A DNA stretch of 64,000 nt, taken from Martelella lutilitoris (GTDB lineage Bacteria; Pseudomonadota; Alphaproteobacteria; Rhizobiales; Rhizobiaceae). The position numbers were made by a program, and so were the translations under genes. The notes beneath the pieces are model-generated. The model was not told where the DNA came from. It ran no database searches and was given only the letters and a program-made list of their open reading frames with translations. Shown here piece after piece: positions 45,099 to 56,621 of the stretch; the stretch's first letter is position 1; each line of letters starts with the position of its first letter. The stretch lies in contig NZ_CP066786.1 of assembly GCF_016598595.1 (NCBI RefSeq), positions 1,387,501 through 1,451,500 on the forward strand, in the 5' to 3' direction.

Positions 45099-45935
45099 AT
45101 GCTCTGGACCGTCAACAACAAGACAGAAACGAGTGCAGGCACGGTTGCCTGGGGGTCGGCCGGCGAGGGGCCGCCGCTGGTACTGGCCCATGGCTGGCCG
45201 TGGTCGTCCTTTTCCTGGCACCGGATGATCCTGCCGCTGTCAAAAGCCTATACCTGCTATTGGTACGACATGCCGGGGTTTGGCCGCTCGGCCAAGGATC
45301 CCGGGCAGGCGACCGGGCTCGATGTGCAGGGCCGCGTCTTCAAGGAGGTGGTCGAGTTCTGGGAGCTCGACCGACCCAGTGTCTTTGCCCATGATTTCGG
45401 CGGCGCGGTGACGCTCAGGGCCAATCTCCTGCATGACGTCGCCTTTGCCGATCTTCTGTTGATGAACGTCGTGGCCGTCAGCCCCTGGGGATCTGAATTT
45501 TTTGAACATGTCAGCCGTCATATCGATGCCTTCACGCCGCTTCCGCCGCACATCCATTCGGCCATTGTCGCAGCCTATATCCGCAGCGCGCTGGTGAGCG
45601 AGCTCGATGAGCACGAGCTGCACGAACTCGCCTCGCCCTGGCTGACGCCCGAGGGGCAGGCGAGCTTCTACAGGCAGTTCGCCCAGGCCGACGAGCGTTT
45701 CACCGACGAATTTGCCGACAGGCTGAAGACGATTGACTGTCCGGTCACCGTGATCTGGGGCGAGAAGGACCCGTGGATCCCGATCTCGCGCGGCCACCAG
45801 CTCGCCGGCGCCATCGGCGTCCAGCTTCATGCGCTTGAAGGCGTCGGCCATATGCCGCAGCTGGAGGCGCCGCGTCCGCTGCTCGACATGATCCTCTCCT
45901 TGCCCGAAGCCCTGCCCGAACTGGAAGGGAACTAG
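45099..45935 (+). CDS. Alpha/beta hydrolase with Asp nucleophile (haloacetate dehalogenase/epoxide hydrolase-like)
   Basis: A 278-aa alpha/beta-hydrolase. The nucleophile elbow is FAHDFGGAV with Asp99 in place of Ser, as in haloalkane/haloacetate dehalogenases and epoxide hydrolases. Other marks are the oxyanion segment LAHGWPWSSFSW (about 29-40), the acid Asp in GEKDPWIP (about 220-227) and the general-base His in EGVGHMPQLEAP (about 250). The substrate is unknown. Codon use is like the host genes. It is placed 4 nt before soxD, so it is expressed with the sarcosine oxidase subunits; such a gene is not a standard part of sox operons. Confidence 0.88.
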   Translation: MLWTVNNKTETSAGTVAWGSAGEGPPLVLAHGWPWSSFSWHRMILPLSKAYTCYWYDMPGFGRSAKDPGQATGLDVQGRVFKEVVEFWELDRPSVFAHDFGGAVTLRANLLHDVAFADLLLMNVVAVSPWGSEFFEHVSRHIDAFTPLPPHIHSAIVAAYIRSALVSELDEHELHELASPWLTPEGQASFYRQFAQADERFTDEFADRLKTIDCPVTVIWGEKDPWIPISRGHQLAGAIGVQLHALEGVGHMPQLEAPRPLLDMILSLPEALPELEGN

Positions 45936-45938
45936 AAC

Positions 45939-46241
45939 ATGCTGCTCATCCACTGTCCCTATTGCGGCGAAGCGCGAAGCGAGCTGGAATTTGCCGCCGC
46001 CGGCGAAGCCCATATCGCCCGACCGGAAAATATCGCGGAGATTTCCGACGAGGCGTTTGCGGACTATTTTTTCATGCGCGCCAATCCCAAGGGCATTCAC
46101 TACGAGCGCTGGCGCCATGTCCATGGCTGCGGCCGCTTCTTCAACGCCGTGCGCGACACCGTGTCCGACCGGTTCCTGAAGATCTACAGGACCGGCGAAC
46201 CGAAACCCGAGCGCGCGGATTTTGAGGGAGAAGGCCGATGA
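45939..46241 (+). CDS. soxD: Sarcosine oxidase delta subunit
   Basis: The small zinc-binding subunit (100 aa). LIHCPYCGEARSELEF at the start gives two Cys ligands (C6, C9), and His and Cys in RHVHGCGRFFNAVRDT (about 59-63) complete the site. It overlaps soxA by 4 nt (ATGA), showing tight coupling. Confidence 0.96.
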   Translation: MLLIHCPYCGEARSELEFAAAGEAHIARPENIAEISDEAFADYFFMRANPKGIHYERWRHVHGCGRFFNAVRDTVSDRFLKIYRTGEPKPERADFEGEGR

Positions 46242-49195
46242 GCGGCGCATTGCGCATTGCCGGCAAGGGACGGCTCACGCCGGCCAGGACCATCCGCTTT
46301 TCTTTCGACGGCAAGACCTATACGGCCCTTGAGGGAGATACGCTCGCCTCCGCGCTGCTGGCCAACGGCGTGCATCTGGTCGGCCGCTCCTACAAATATC
46401 ACCGTCCGCGCGGCTTCCTGACGGCCGGTTCGGAAGAGCCGAATGCGCTTTTCGACATTGCCCGCGACAGCGCCAGACGTCAGCCGAATGTGCGCGGCAC
46501 GGTACAGGAGGTTTTCGATGGCATGAAGGCGTCCTCGCAAAACCGCTGGCCGTCGCTCTCCTTCGATGCCGGCGCGGTGAATGATTTCCTCTCCCCCTTC
46601 TTCATCGCCGGCTTCTACTACAAGACCTTCATGTGGCCGCGTATTGCCTGGCACAGGCTTTATGAGCCTTTGATCCGCAGGGCCGCGGGACTCGGCGAAG
46701 CGCCGACCGAGGACGATCCGGACACCTATGCCTGCCGCTATATCCACTGCGATGTGCTGGTGGTTGGCGCGGGTCTTGCCGGGCTGACGGCAGCCCTTTC
46801 CGCAGCCAGGACAGGTAAGGATGTGATCCTTTGCGATGAAAAGCCGGAGCCGGGCGGGGCGCTTCAATATGAAAGCGGCACGACCATCGACGGCATGCCG
46901 GGCTATGAGTGGGCGCTTGCCGCCGTGGAAGAGTTGAAAGGCATGGACAATGTCCGCGTCCTGCCGCGCACGACCGCCTTCGGCTATTACAACCACAATT
47001 TCGTCGCGCTTTGCGAACGGCTGACCGATCACCTGCCGAATGCCAGGGCCAAAGGCCCGCGCGAGCGGCTGTGGCAGGTGCGCGCGGGCGAGGTTATCCT
47101 CGCCACCGGCGCGATCGAACGGCCGATGGTGTTTCCGGAAAACGACCGGCCCGGCATCATGCTGGCCTCTGCCGCACGGACCTATCTCAATCATTATGGC
47201 GTTGCCGTGGGCAGGCGCATCGGCGTCTTCTGCGCCCACGATTCGGCCTATGAGGCGGCCTTTGACCTGAAGAGGGCCGGTGTCGATGTCTCTGTCATCG
47301 TCGACAGCCGGATGGAGGCGGGCGCAGGACTTGACGAAGAGGCAAGGGCGCTCGGCATCAAAATTCTTGCCAACAACACCGTTGTTGGAACGAAGGGGCG
47401 GCTCCGCGTCTCCTCCATGAAGGTGAAGGACAAGGATAGCGGCAAGACGCGCAGCTTCGATGTCGACGCGCTGATCACCTCCGCCGGCTGGACGCCGTCC
47501 GTCCATCTCTTTTCCCAGGCGCGCGGCAAGCTGGTTTTCGATGCTGATGAGCAGCGCTTCGTTCCCGGCACGCATGCGCAGAATTCCGTCTGCGTCGGCG
47601 CCTGCAACGGCACGGACGCGATTCACGCCATCATCGGCGAGGCGGCTGCGGCCGGCGGCGGCCTTGCCGATATAGCGGCCGAAAACGCCCGTACGTGGAC
47701 CGGCGGCATGCTGGGCGAAGACGAGAGCGCCGACAGCCATGCCCGCGCCTTCATCGATTATCAGCACGATGTCTGCGCCAAGGATATCCGCCAGGCCGTG
47801 CATGAGGGCATGGCTTCGATCGAGCATATCAAGCGCTTCACCACAAATGGCATGGCCTCCGACCAGGGCAAGCTTTCCAACATGCACGGTCTCGCCATCG
47901 CCGCCGAGATGCTGGACCGGCCGATCCCGCAGGTGGGTTTGACGACGTTCCGGCAACCCTTCACGCCGGTGACCTTCGGCACGCTGATCGGCCATTCGCG
48001 GGGGGCTCTTTTCGATCCGGCCCGCAAAACGCCGATCCACGAATGGGCGGAAGGCGAGGGCGCGGCATTCGAGGATGTCGGTAACTGGAAGCGTGCCTGG
48101 TATTTCCCGCGTCCCGGCGAGACCAAGCATGATGCGGTCAATCGCGAATGCCGGACGGTGCGCGAGGCGGCCGGCCTTTTCGATGCCTCGACGCTCGGCA
48201 AGATCGAGGTGGTCGGACCGGATGCCGAGGCCTTCATGAACCTGATGTATTCCAACGCCTGGTCGACGCTGAAGCCCGGCAAGTGCCGCTATGGTCTGAT
48301 GCTGCGCGAGGACGGTTACATCTATGACGACGGTGTTGTCGGCAGGCTTGCGGAGGACCGCTTCCACGTGACGACCACGACCGGCGGCGCGCCGCGTGTT
48401 CTCAACCTGATGGAAGACTATCTGCAGACCGAGTTTCCGCATCTAAAGGTGTGGCTGACGTCTGCGACCGAGCAATGGGCCGTCATCGCCGTGCAGGGGC
48501 CGAAGGCGCGCGAGATCATCACCCCCTTTGTCGAGGGCGTCGATATTTCCGCCGATGCCTTCCCGCATATGAGCCTTGCCGAATGCACCGTCTGCGGCGT
48601 TCCGGCACGGCTCTTCCGGGTGTCGTTTACCGGCGAACTCGGCTTCGAGATCAATGTGCCGGCCGATTACGGGCTTTCCGTCTGGAAGACGATTTTCGAG
48701 CGTGCCGAGCGCTTCGGGGCCTGCGCCTACGGTACCGAGACCATGCATGTGCTGCGCGCGGAAAAGGGCTATATCGTCGTCGGTCAGGATACCGATGGCA
48801 CGGTAACGCCGTTCGATGCCGGCATGGGCTGGGCGGTGTCGAAGAAAAAGCGTGATTTCGTCGGTATACGCGGGCTCAAGCGCCCGGATCTCGTCGCCGA
48901 GGATCGCAAGCAGCTTGTCGGCCTGCTGGTCAAGAACAATCCGCGGCTGGTGCTGGAGGAAGGCGCGCAGATCGTTGCCGATCCGAATTCGGCCAAACCG
49001 GTGCCCATGCTCGGCCATGTGACGTCGGCCTACTGGTCGGAGGCATTGCAGAGCGGCATCGCCATGGCGGTGGTCAAGAACGGTCACGCGCTGAAGGGCC
49101 AGACGCTCTACGTGCCGATGCCGGACCGCAATATCGCCGTCGAGGTGGTTGATACCGTATTCTATGACAAGGAAGGAGCGCGCATCCATGGCTGA
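46238..49195 (+). CDS. soxA: Sarcosine oxidase alpha subunit
   Basis: The large subunit (985 aa). The N-terminal ferredoxin-like module (about 15-100, FSFDGKTYTALEGDTLASAL, HRPRGFLTAGSEEPNAL) precedes a dinucleotide-binding domain that holds NAD (CDVLVVGAGLAGLTAALSAA, about 170-188). From about residue 590 there is a GcvT-like aminomethyltransferase domain (SFTGELGFEINVP, about 790-800; GTETMHVLRAEKGY, about 830) that binds tetrahydrofolate and captures the methyl group as 5,10-methylene-THF. The electron flow and folate transfer are from the known Arthrobacter/Corynebacterium enzymes. The end overlaps soxG by 8 nt. Confidence 0.96.
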   Translation: MSGALRIAGKGRLTPARTIRFSFDGKTYTALEGDTLASALLANGVHLVGRSYKYHRPRGFLTAGSEEPNALFDIARDSARRQPNVRGTVQEVFDGMKASSQNRWPSLSFDAGAVNDFLSPFFIAGFYYKTFMWPRIAWHRLYEPLIRRAAGLGEAPTEDDPDTYACRYIHCDVLVVGAGLAGLTAALSAARTGKDVILCDEKPEPGGALQYESGTTIDGMPGYEWALAAVEELKGMDNVRVLPRTTAFGYYNHNFVALCERLTDHLPNARAKGPRERLWQVRAGEVILATGAIERPMVFPENDRPGIMLASAARTYLNHYGVAVGRRIGVFCAHDSAYEAAFDLKRAGVDVSVIVDSRMEAGAGLDEEARALGIKILANNTVVGTKGRLRVSSMKVKDKDSGKTRSFDVDALITSAGWTPSVHLFSQARGKLVFDADEQRFVPGTHAQNSVCVGACNGTDAIHAIIGEAAAAGGGLADIAAENARTWTGGMLGEDESADSHARAFIDYQHDVCAKDIRQAVHEGMASIEHIKRFTTNGMASDQGKLSNMHGLAIAAEMLDRPIPQVGLTTFRQPFTPVTFGTLIGHSRGALFDPARKTPIHEWAEGEGAAFEDVGNWKRAWYFPRPGETKHDAVNRECRTVREAAGLFDASTLGKIEVVGPDAEAFMNLMYSNAWSTLKPGKCRYGLMLREDGYIYDDGVVGRLAEDRFHVTTTTGGAPRVLNLMEDYLQTEFPHLKVWLTSATEQWAVIAVQGPKAREIITPFVEGVDISADAFPHMSLAECTVCGVPARLFRVSFTGELGFEINVPADYGLSVWKTIFERAERFGACAYGTETMHVLRAEKGYIVVGQDTDGTVTPFDAGMGWAVSKKKRDFVGIRGLKRPDLVAEDRKQLVGLLVKNNPRLVLEEGAQIVADPNSAKPVPMLGHVTSAYWSEALQSGIAMAVVKNGHALKGQTLYVPMPDRNIAVEVVDTVFYDKEGARIHG

Positions 49196-49742
49196 AGAAC
49201 ATGTTGCGACACGCGCATTTCCGCTTGCCGGCGCCTTTGGCGGCTCGGGCCTTGCCCGCCTCGTGGTCGCCGCCGATGCCACGCGGCTTTCGCTCAGGGC
49301 CGGGGAGACTGCGCTCGGGGCGCTTTCCGGCGCCCTCGAGATCGACCTGCCGCGCGCGCCGCTGTCATCGGCCATGAAGGATGGCCGCTATGCCTTCTGG
49401 CTGGGGCCGGATGAATGGCTGGTGATCAACGAATATGGCGACGATCTGATGTCGCGGCTTCAGGGGATCGAAACGCCGTTCTCCGCCGTTGACGTCTCCC
49501 ACCGCAACGTCGCGGTGATGGTCGACGGGCCGGGTGCGGCGGCAGCGATCAACGCCGCCTGCCCGCAGGACCTGAGGCTTGCCAGCTTTCCCGTCGGCAA
49601 GGTGGTACGCACCGTTCTCGGCAAGGCCGAGATCGTGCTGTTCCGCAAGGAGGAGAACACCTTCCGCGTGGAATGCTGGCGCTCCTTCGCGCCTTACGTC
49701 TTCGGCCTGCTCGATCAGGGCGCGAAGGACGCGGTCCGGTGA
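49188..49742 (+). CDS. soxG: Sarcosine oxidase gamma subunit
   Basis: 184 aa, the last subunit of the sox operon. The ATG at 49188 is inside the end of soxA and has AAGGAAGGAG about 8 nt upstream; starts further upstream overlap soxA more and look less protein-like. Family blocks are WLGPDEWLVI (about 67-76), AVDVSHRNVAVMVDGPGAA, CPQDLRLASFPVGKVVRTVLGKAEIVL and FRVECWRSFAPYVFGLL. It is distantly related to GcvT/YgfZ folds. Convergent with the MaoC gene 6 nt away. Confidence 0.94.
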   Translation: MAEEHVATRAFPLAGAFGGSGLARLVVAADATRLSLRAGETALGALSGALEIDLPRAPLSSAMKDGRYAFWLGPDEWLVINEYGDDLMSRLQGIETPFSAVDVSHRNVAVMVDGPGAAAAINAACPQDLRLASFPVGKVVRTVLGKAEIVLFRKEENTFRVECWRSFAPYVFGLLDQGAKDAVR

Positions 49743-49748
49743 GGCCGG

Positions 49749-50237
49749 TCAGGCCGTTTCCGGGCGATCTTCGGCGGCAAACTGGACAAGCGTGATCCAG
49801 TCGGCGGTCAGCGCCGGCTTCCGTTCGCCCTCGATTTCGACGCTCACGGTGTAATTGATCGCCAGCAGCTCGGCCCCGCGAAAACGTGCGTCCCTGAGCG
49901 TGAAGCGGCCGCGCACGCGCGCGCCACTTTTGACAGGGGTCATGAACCGCACCTTGTCGAAGCCGAAATTGATGCCCATGGTCTGTTCGCGCACCTTCGG
50001 CACGCAATCATAATTCATCGCCGAAAGCAGCGAGAGCGTCAGGAAACCATGGGCGATCGTACCGCCGAAAGCCGTTTCGGCTCGGGCGCGTTCCGGATCG
50101 GTATGGATGAACTGATGGTCGAGCGTGGCGTCGGCGAAGGTGTCGATCATCGTCTGGTCGACGGTGAACCAGCGCGACAGACCGACCTCATGGCCGATAT
50201 AGTCCTTCACTTCAGAGAGCGAAATGTCTTTGGCCAT
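49749..50237 (-). CDS. MaoC-family hydratase (R-specific enoyl-CoA hydratase-like)
   Basis: A 162-aa hot-dog-fold protein of the MaoC dehydratase/NodN group. The hydratase motif is ATLDHQFIHTDPERA (Asp40 and His45 as catalytic pair), then FGGTIAHGFLTLSL (about 57-70). Enzymes of this kind hydrate 2-enoyl-CoA to (R)-3-hydroxyacyl-CoA; NodN of rhizobia is a close relative with an unclear role. It lies between the convergent sox operon and glgX, with a 38-nt gap to the latter. It may be the distal end of the glycogen transcript, but there is no functional link. Confidence 0.9.
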   Translation of the reverse strand: MAKDISLSEVKDYIGHEVGLSRWFTVDQTMIDTFADATLDHQFIHTDPERARAETAFGGTIAHGFLTLSLLSAMNYDCVPKVREQTMGINFGFDKVRFMTPVKSGARVRGRFTLRDARFRGAELLAINYTVSVEIEGERKPALTADWITLVQFAAEDRPETA

Positions 50238-50275
50238 GGTCTACTTTCGGCTGCGCACGGTTGTTGTTGGTTGGC

Positions 50276-52252
50276 CTATCCGGCCTCGGAGAGCATTTCC
50301 GCATAAAACGATACCGAACGGGGCGCAAGCGCGATCTCGACGATGCCGCGTTTCCGGTCGGCGAGGCTGTGCCACCCGTGGGCGTCGCGCTCCGGCAGGC
50401 GGAAGGCCATTTCCCCATGGCTGCGATTGATCAGTATGGCAAGACGCGTCGGACGTCCGCTGGCGCGCTCCGTGGTCGAGAGCACGACGCTCAGGCTGTC
50501 GCATTCCGCCGCCTCCCAGTCCTCGACGGACATGCTATCGCCGTCCGGACGCAGCCAGGTCACCTCGTCCTCGGTGAAGAACCCGGTTTCGGAGAAGACC
50601 GAGAACTGCCTGCGCAGGGCGGCCAGCTCTCCGGTATAGGCGATCAGGTCGTCATCCATTGCATGCCAGTCGATCCAGGTGGTCTCGTTGTCCTGGCAAT
50701 AGGCATTGTTGTTGCCGTACTGGGTCATGCCGCCCTCGTCGCCGGCCTTCAGCATGATCGCGCCGCGACTGGCAAACAGGGTGGCAAGCAGCGCCTTGAT
50801 GTCCTGCCGGCGGCGTGACAGCACCACGCCATTGTCGGTTTCGCCCTCGATGCCGTTGTTCCACGAAAAGTTTTCGTCGTGGCCATCGCGGTTGCTCTCG
50901 CCGTTGGGCCCGTTGTGCTTGTGCACATAGGCGGTCACGTCGTGCAGCGAAAAACCGTCATGGGCGGCGATGAAATTGACCGAGCGGGTCACATGCTGGT
51001 CGCGCACGGAGAAGATGTGCGAGGAGCCCGACAGGGCGTCCGCGAGCAGGCCGGTCATGTTCGGATCGCCGCGCCAGAACCGGCGCATGTCGTCGCGCGC
51101 GCGGTCGTTCCACTCCAGAAAGGGCGCCGGGAAGTGCCCAAGCTGGTAGCCGCCGGGACCTATATCCCAGGGTTCGGCGATCATGGTCCTGCCCTTCAGC
51201 GCCGGGTCCGAGAGAATGGCATCCAGCGTCTCGGCATGGGTATCGAAGCCTTGCCGGGTGCGCCCGAGGATGGGCGCGAGATCGAAGCGGAAGCCGTCAA
51301 TGCCCGCCTGGGTGGCGAAAAAGCGCAGGCTGTCGATGATATAGCGGCGCACCATCGGGTGGTCGCAGGCGATCGTGTTGCCGCATCCGGTGTCGTTGAT
51401 GAACACCGAAGGGTCGTCTTCGGCCAGACGGTAATAGGTCGCGTTGTCCAGACCGCGGAAGCTCAGCGTGCCGCCGAACTGGTCGCTTTCGCCGCTGTGG
51501 TTGAAGACGAGATCGAGGATTACGGCGATACCGGCCTTGTGCAGGGCTTCCACCGCCTCGCGCAGTTCGGCGATTCCGCCAGGGCAGAGCCGCGGGTCGG
51601 GCGCCATGAAGGTCACCGGATTGTAGCCCCAGGCATTGGTAAGTCCGAGATCCCTGAGATGGCGCTCGTCGATCCACGCCGTCACCGGCATGAGTTCGAT
51701 CGCGTCAGCCCCGATCTTCTGCAGATGCTCCACCACGGCGGGATGTCCGAGGGCCGCGACAGTGCCGCGAATGCTTTCGGGCACGTGCGGATTGAGCTTC
51801 GTCAGTGATTTTACTCCGGCCTCGTAGATGAAGGCCCCGTCCGGCAGGTCGATATGGCCGGGTTCGTCGCCCAGATCTGGAACCACCACGCTTTTCGGCA
51901 CGATGTCGGCCGTCTCGACGCCATATTGTCCGAGCCTGGGATCATAGCGGTAGGGTGCATCGATTTCGCGCGCGTACGGGTCCACAAGAAGCTTCGAGGA
52001 ATCGAACCAGTGTCCGGCCATCGGATCGTACCGTCCGAAGGCGCGGTAGCCGTAGCGCTGGCCGGGCTTCAGCCCGTCAACGAGCAGGCGGAACATATTG
52101 CTACGCTCGTGCGACATCGGAAGATGCGCGGTCTCCGTGCCGTCCGGGGTAAACAGGCAGAGTTCCATACCTGCCGCATTCTCCGAATAGACGGAAAATT
52201 CGACGCCCCGGTCGAGAACCCTCACGCCGGGTCTTGCTTCATGGTCACGCAT
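50276..52252 (-). CDS. glgX: Glycogen debranching enzyme GlgX
   Basis: Isoamylase-type GH13 enzyme that removes the short branches left by GlgP. The 658 aa show an N-terminal CBM48 domain (about 10-95, GVEFSVYSENAAGMELCLF), then the TIM barrel with DLVFNHSGE (about 250), the nucleophile Asp in GFRFDLAPILG (about 330), the acid Glu in MIAEPWDIG (about 365) and the third acid Asp in AAHDGFSLHD (about 437), and a C-terminal beta domain. It lies 7 nt after pgm at the end of the glycogen cluster. Confidence 0.95.
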   Translation of the reverse strand: MRDHEARPGVRVLDRGVEFSVYSENAAGMELCLFTPDGTETAHLPMSHERSNMFRLLVDGLKPGQRYGYRAFGRYDPMAGHWFDSSKLLVDPYAREIDAPYRYDPRLGQYGVETADIVPKSVVVPDLGDEPGHIDLPDGAFIYEAGVKSLTKLNPHVPESIRGTVAALGHPAVVEHLQKIGADAIELMPVTAWIDERHLRDLGLTNAWGYNPVTFMAPDPRLCPGGIAELREAVEALHKAGIAVILDLVFNHSGESDQFGGTLSFRGLDNATYYRLAEDDPSVFINDTGCGNTIACDHPMVRRYIIDSLRFFATQAGIDGFRFDLAPILGRTRQGFDTHAETLDAILSDPALKGRTMIAEPWDIGPGGYQLGHFPAPFLEWNDRARDDMRRFWRGDPNMTGLLADALSGSSHIFSVRDQHVTRSVNFIAAHDGFSLHDVTAYVHKHNGPNGESNRDGHDENFSWNNGIEGETDNGVVLSRRRQDIKALLATLFASRGAIMLKAGDEGGMTQYGNNNAYCQDNETTWIDWHAMDDDLIAYTGELAALRRQFSVFSETGFFTEDEVTWLRPDGDSMSVEDWEAAECDSLSVVLSTTERASGRPTRLAILINRSHGEMAFRLPERDAHGWHSLADRKRGIVEIALAPRSVSFYAEMLSEAG

Positions 52253-52259
52253 CGGTATC

Positions 52260-55338
<3,079 letters not shown>

Positions 55339-55341
55339 GTC

Positions 55342-56604
55342 TTAGTTATCCAATCTGTCGATCATCGACTGTGTAATCAGGCAAATGCCGTTTTCCGAGC
55401 GGCGGAAACGGCGGGCATCCAGGTCCGGATCCTCGCCAACGACGAGGCCTTCGGGAATATGGACGCCGTGGTCGATGACCACGTTCTTCAGCCGCGCGTG
55501 CCGTCCGATATGGACATGGGGGAGAATGACGGCGCCTTCGAGGCGGGAATAGGAATTCGCCCTGACGCCGGTAAACAGCAGGCTCTTGTAGAGCTGCGAA
55601 CCGGAGATGATGCAGTCGCCAGAGACCACCGAGGAGATGGCCGAACCGCGGCGGTTCTCGTCGTCATGGACGAATTTCGCCGGGGGCGTCACCTCCGAAT
55701 AGGACCAGACCGGCCAGGACTTGTCGTAGATGTCGAGTTCGGGGACGATGGCGGTGAGGTCGATATTGGCCTGCCAATAGGCGTCGATCGTACCGACATC
55801 GCGCCAATAGGCTTCCTTCTCGAAGCTCGAGCGCACGCAGCTTTGCGAGAAGCGATGCGCCATCGCCTTGCCGTTCTTGACGATGTAGGGAACGATGTCC
55901 TTGCCGAAATCGCGGCTCGATGTCGGGTCGGCTGCATCGCGGTAGAGGCATTCGAACAGGAACTTGGTATTGAAGACGTAAATGCCCATGGAGGCGAGCG
56001 ACATCTTCTCGTTGCCCGGAATGCCCGGCGGATTGGCAGGCTTCTCGACGAAATCGACGATCCTGTCGGTGGCGTCCACATGCATGACGCCGAAGCCCTT
56101 GGCATCTTCCACCGGGACTTCCAGGCAGCCGATGGTGATGTCGGCGCCCTCGTTGACGTGCTGCTGAAGCATCGCCTCATAGTCCATCTTGTAGATGTGG
56201 TCGCCGGCCAGGATGATCATGTATTCCGGGCCATAGGAATCGATGATGTCGATATTCTGATAGACCGCGTCGGCCGTGCCCTCGTACCACTGCGTTTCCG
56301 AGACGCGCTGGGAGGCGGGAAGCACGTCGAAACTCTCGTTTCGTTCAGGCCGGAAGAAGTTCCACCCCTGATGCAGGTGTCGGATCAGCGAGTGCGCCTT
56401 GTATTGCGTGGCGACGCCGATGCGCCGGATGCCGGAATTGAGCGCGTTCGACAGCGCGAAGTCGATGATGCGGGTCTTGCCGCCGAAATAGACCGCGGGC
56501 TTTGCACGCGTGTCGGTCAGCTCCTTCAATCGGCTGCCGCGACCGCCGGCCAGAACATAGGCCATGGCGTCACGGGCCAGGGGGTATCCAGTGCGCGTAT
56601 TCAT
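55342..56604 (-). CDS. glgC: Glucose-1-phosphate adenylyltransferase GlgC
   Basis: Makes ADP-glucose, the committed step of glycogen synthesis. The start is the ATG at 56604 (GGGAGG 5 nt upstream), giving 420 aa and the known rhizobial start with [19 protein letters not shown]; an in-frame GTG at 56625 overlapping the end of glgB is a weaker option. Nucleotide loop [19 protein letters not shown], substrate site [22 protein letters not shown], and a C-terminal left-handed helix domain (about 295-420). The Agrobacterium enzyme is allosterically regulated by fructose-6-phosphate and pyruvate. Confidence 0.97.
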   Translation of the reverse strand: MNTRTGYPLARDAMAYVLAGGRGSRLKELTDTRAKPAVYFGGKTRIIDFALSNALNSGIRRIGVATQYKAHSLIRHLHQGWNFFRPERNESFDVLPASQRVSETQWYEGTADAVYQNIDIIDSYGPEYMIILAGDHIYKMDYEAMLQQHVNEGADITIGCLEVPVEDAKGFGVMHVDATDRIVDFVEKPANPPGIPGNEKMSLASMGIYVFNTKFLFECLYRDAADPTSSRDFGKDIVPYIVKNGKAMAHRFSQSCVRSSFEKEAYWRDVGTIDAYWQANIDLTAIVPELDIYDKSWPVWSYSEVTPPAKFVHDDENRRGSAISSVVSGDCIISGSQLYKSLLFTGVRANSYSRLEGAVILPHVHIGRHARLKNVVIDHGVHIPEGLVVGEDPDLDARRFRRSENGICLITQSMIDRLDN

Positions 56605-56621
56605 CCTTCCCTCCCTCTCAC

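Noticed and set aside
46184..48442. 752-codon open frame antisense to soxA
   Set aside because: soxA has clear NAD, ferredoxin-like and GcvT segments; the antisense translation has none.
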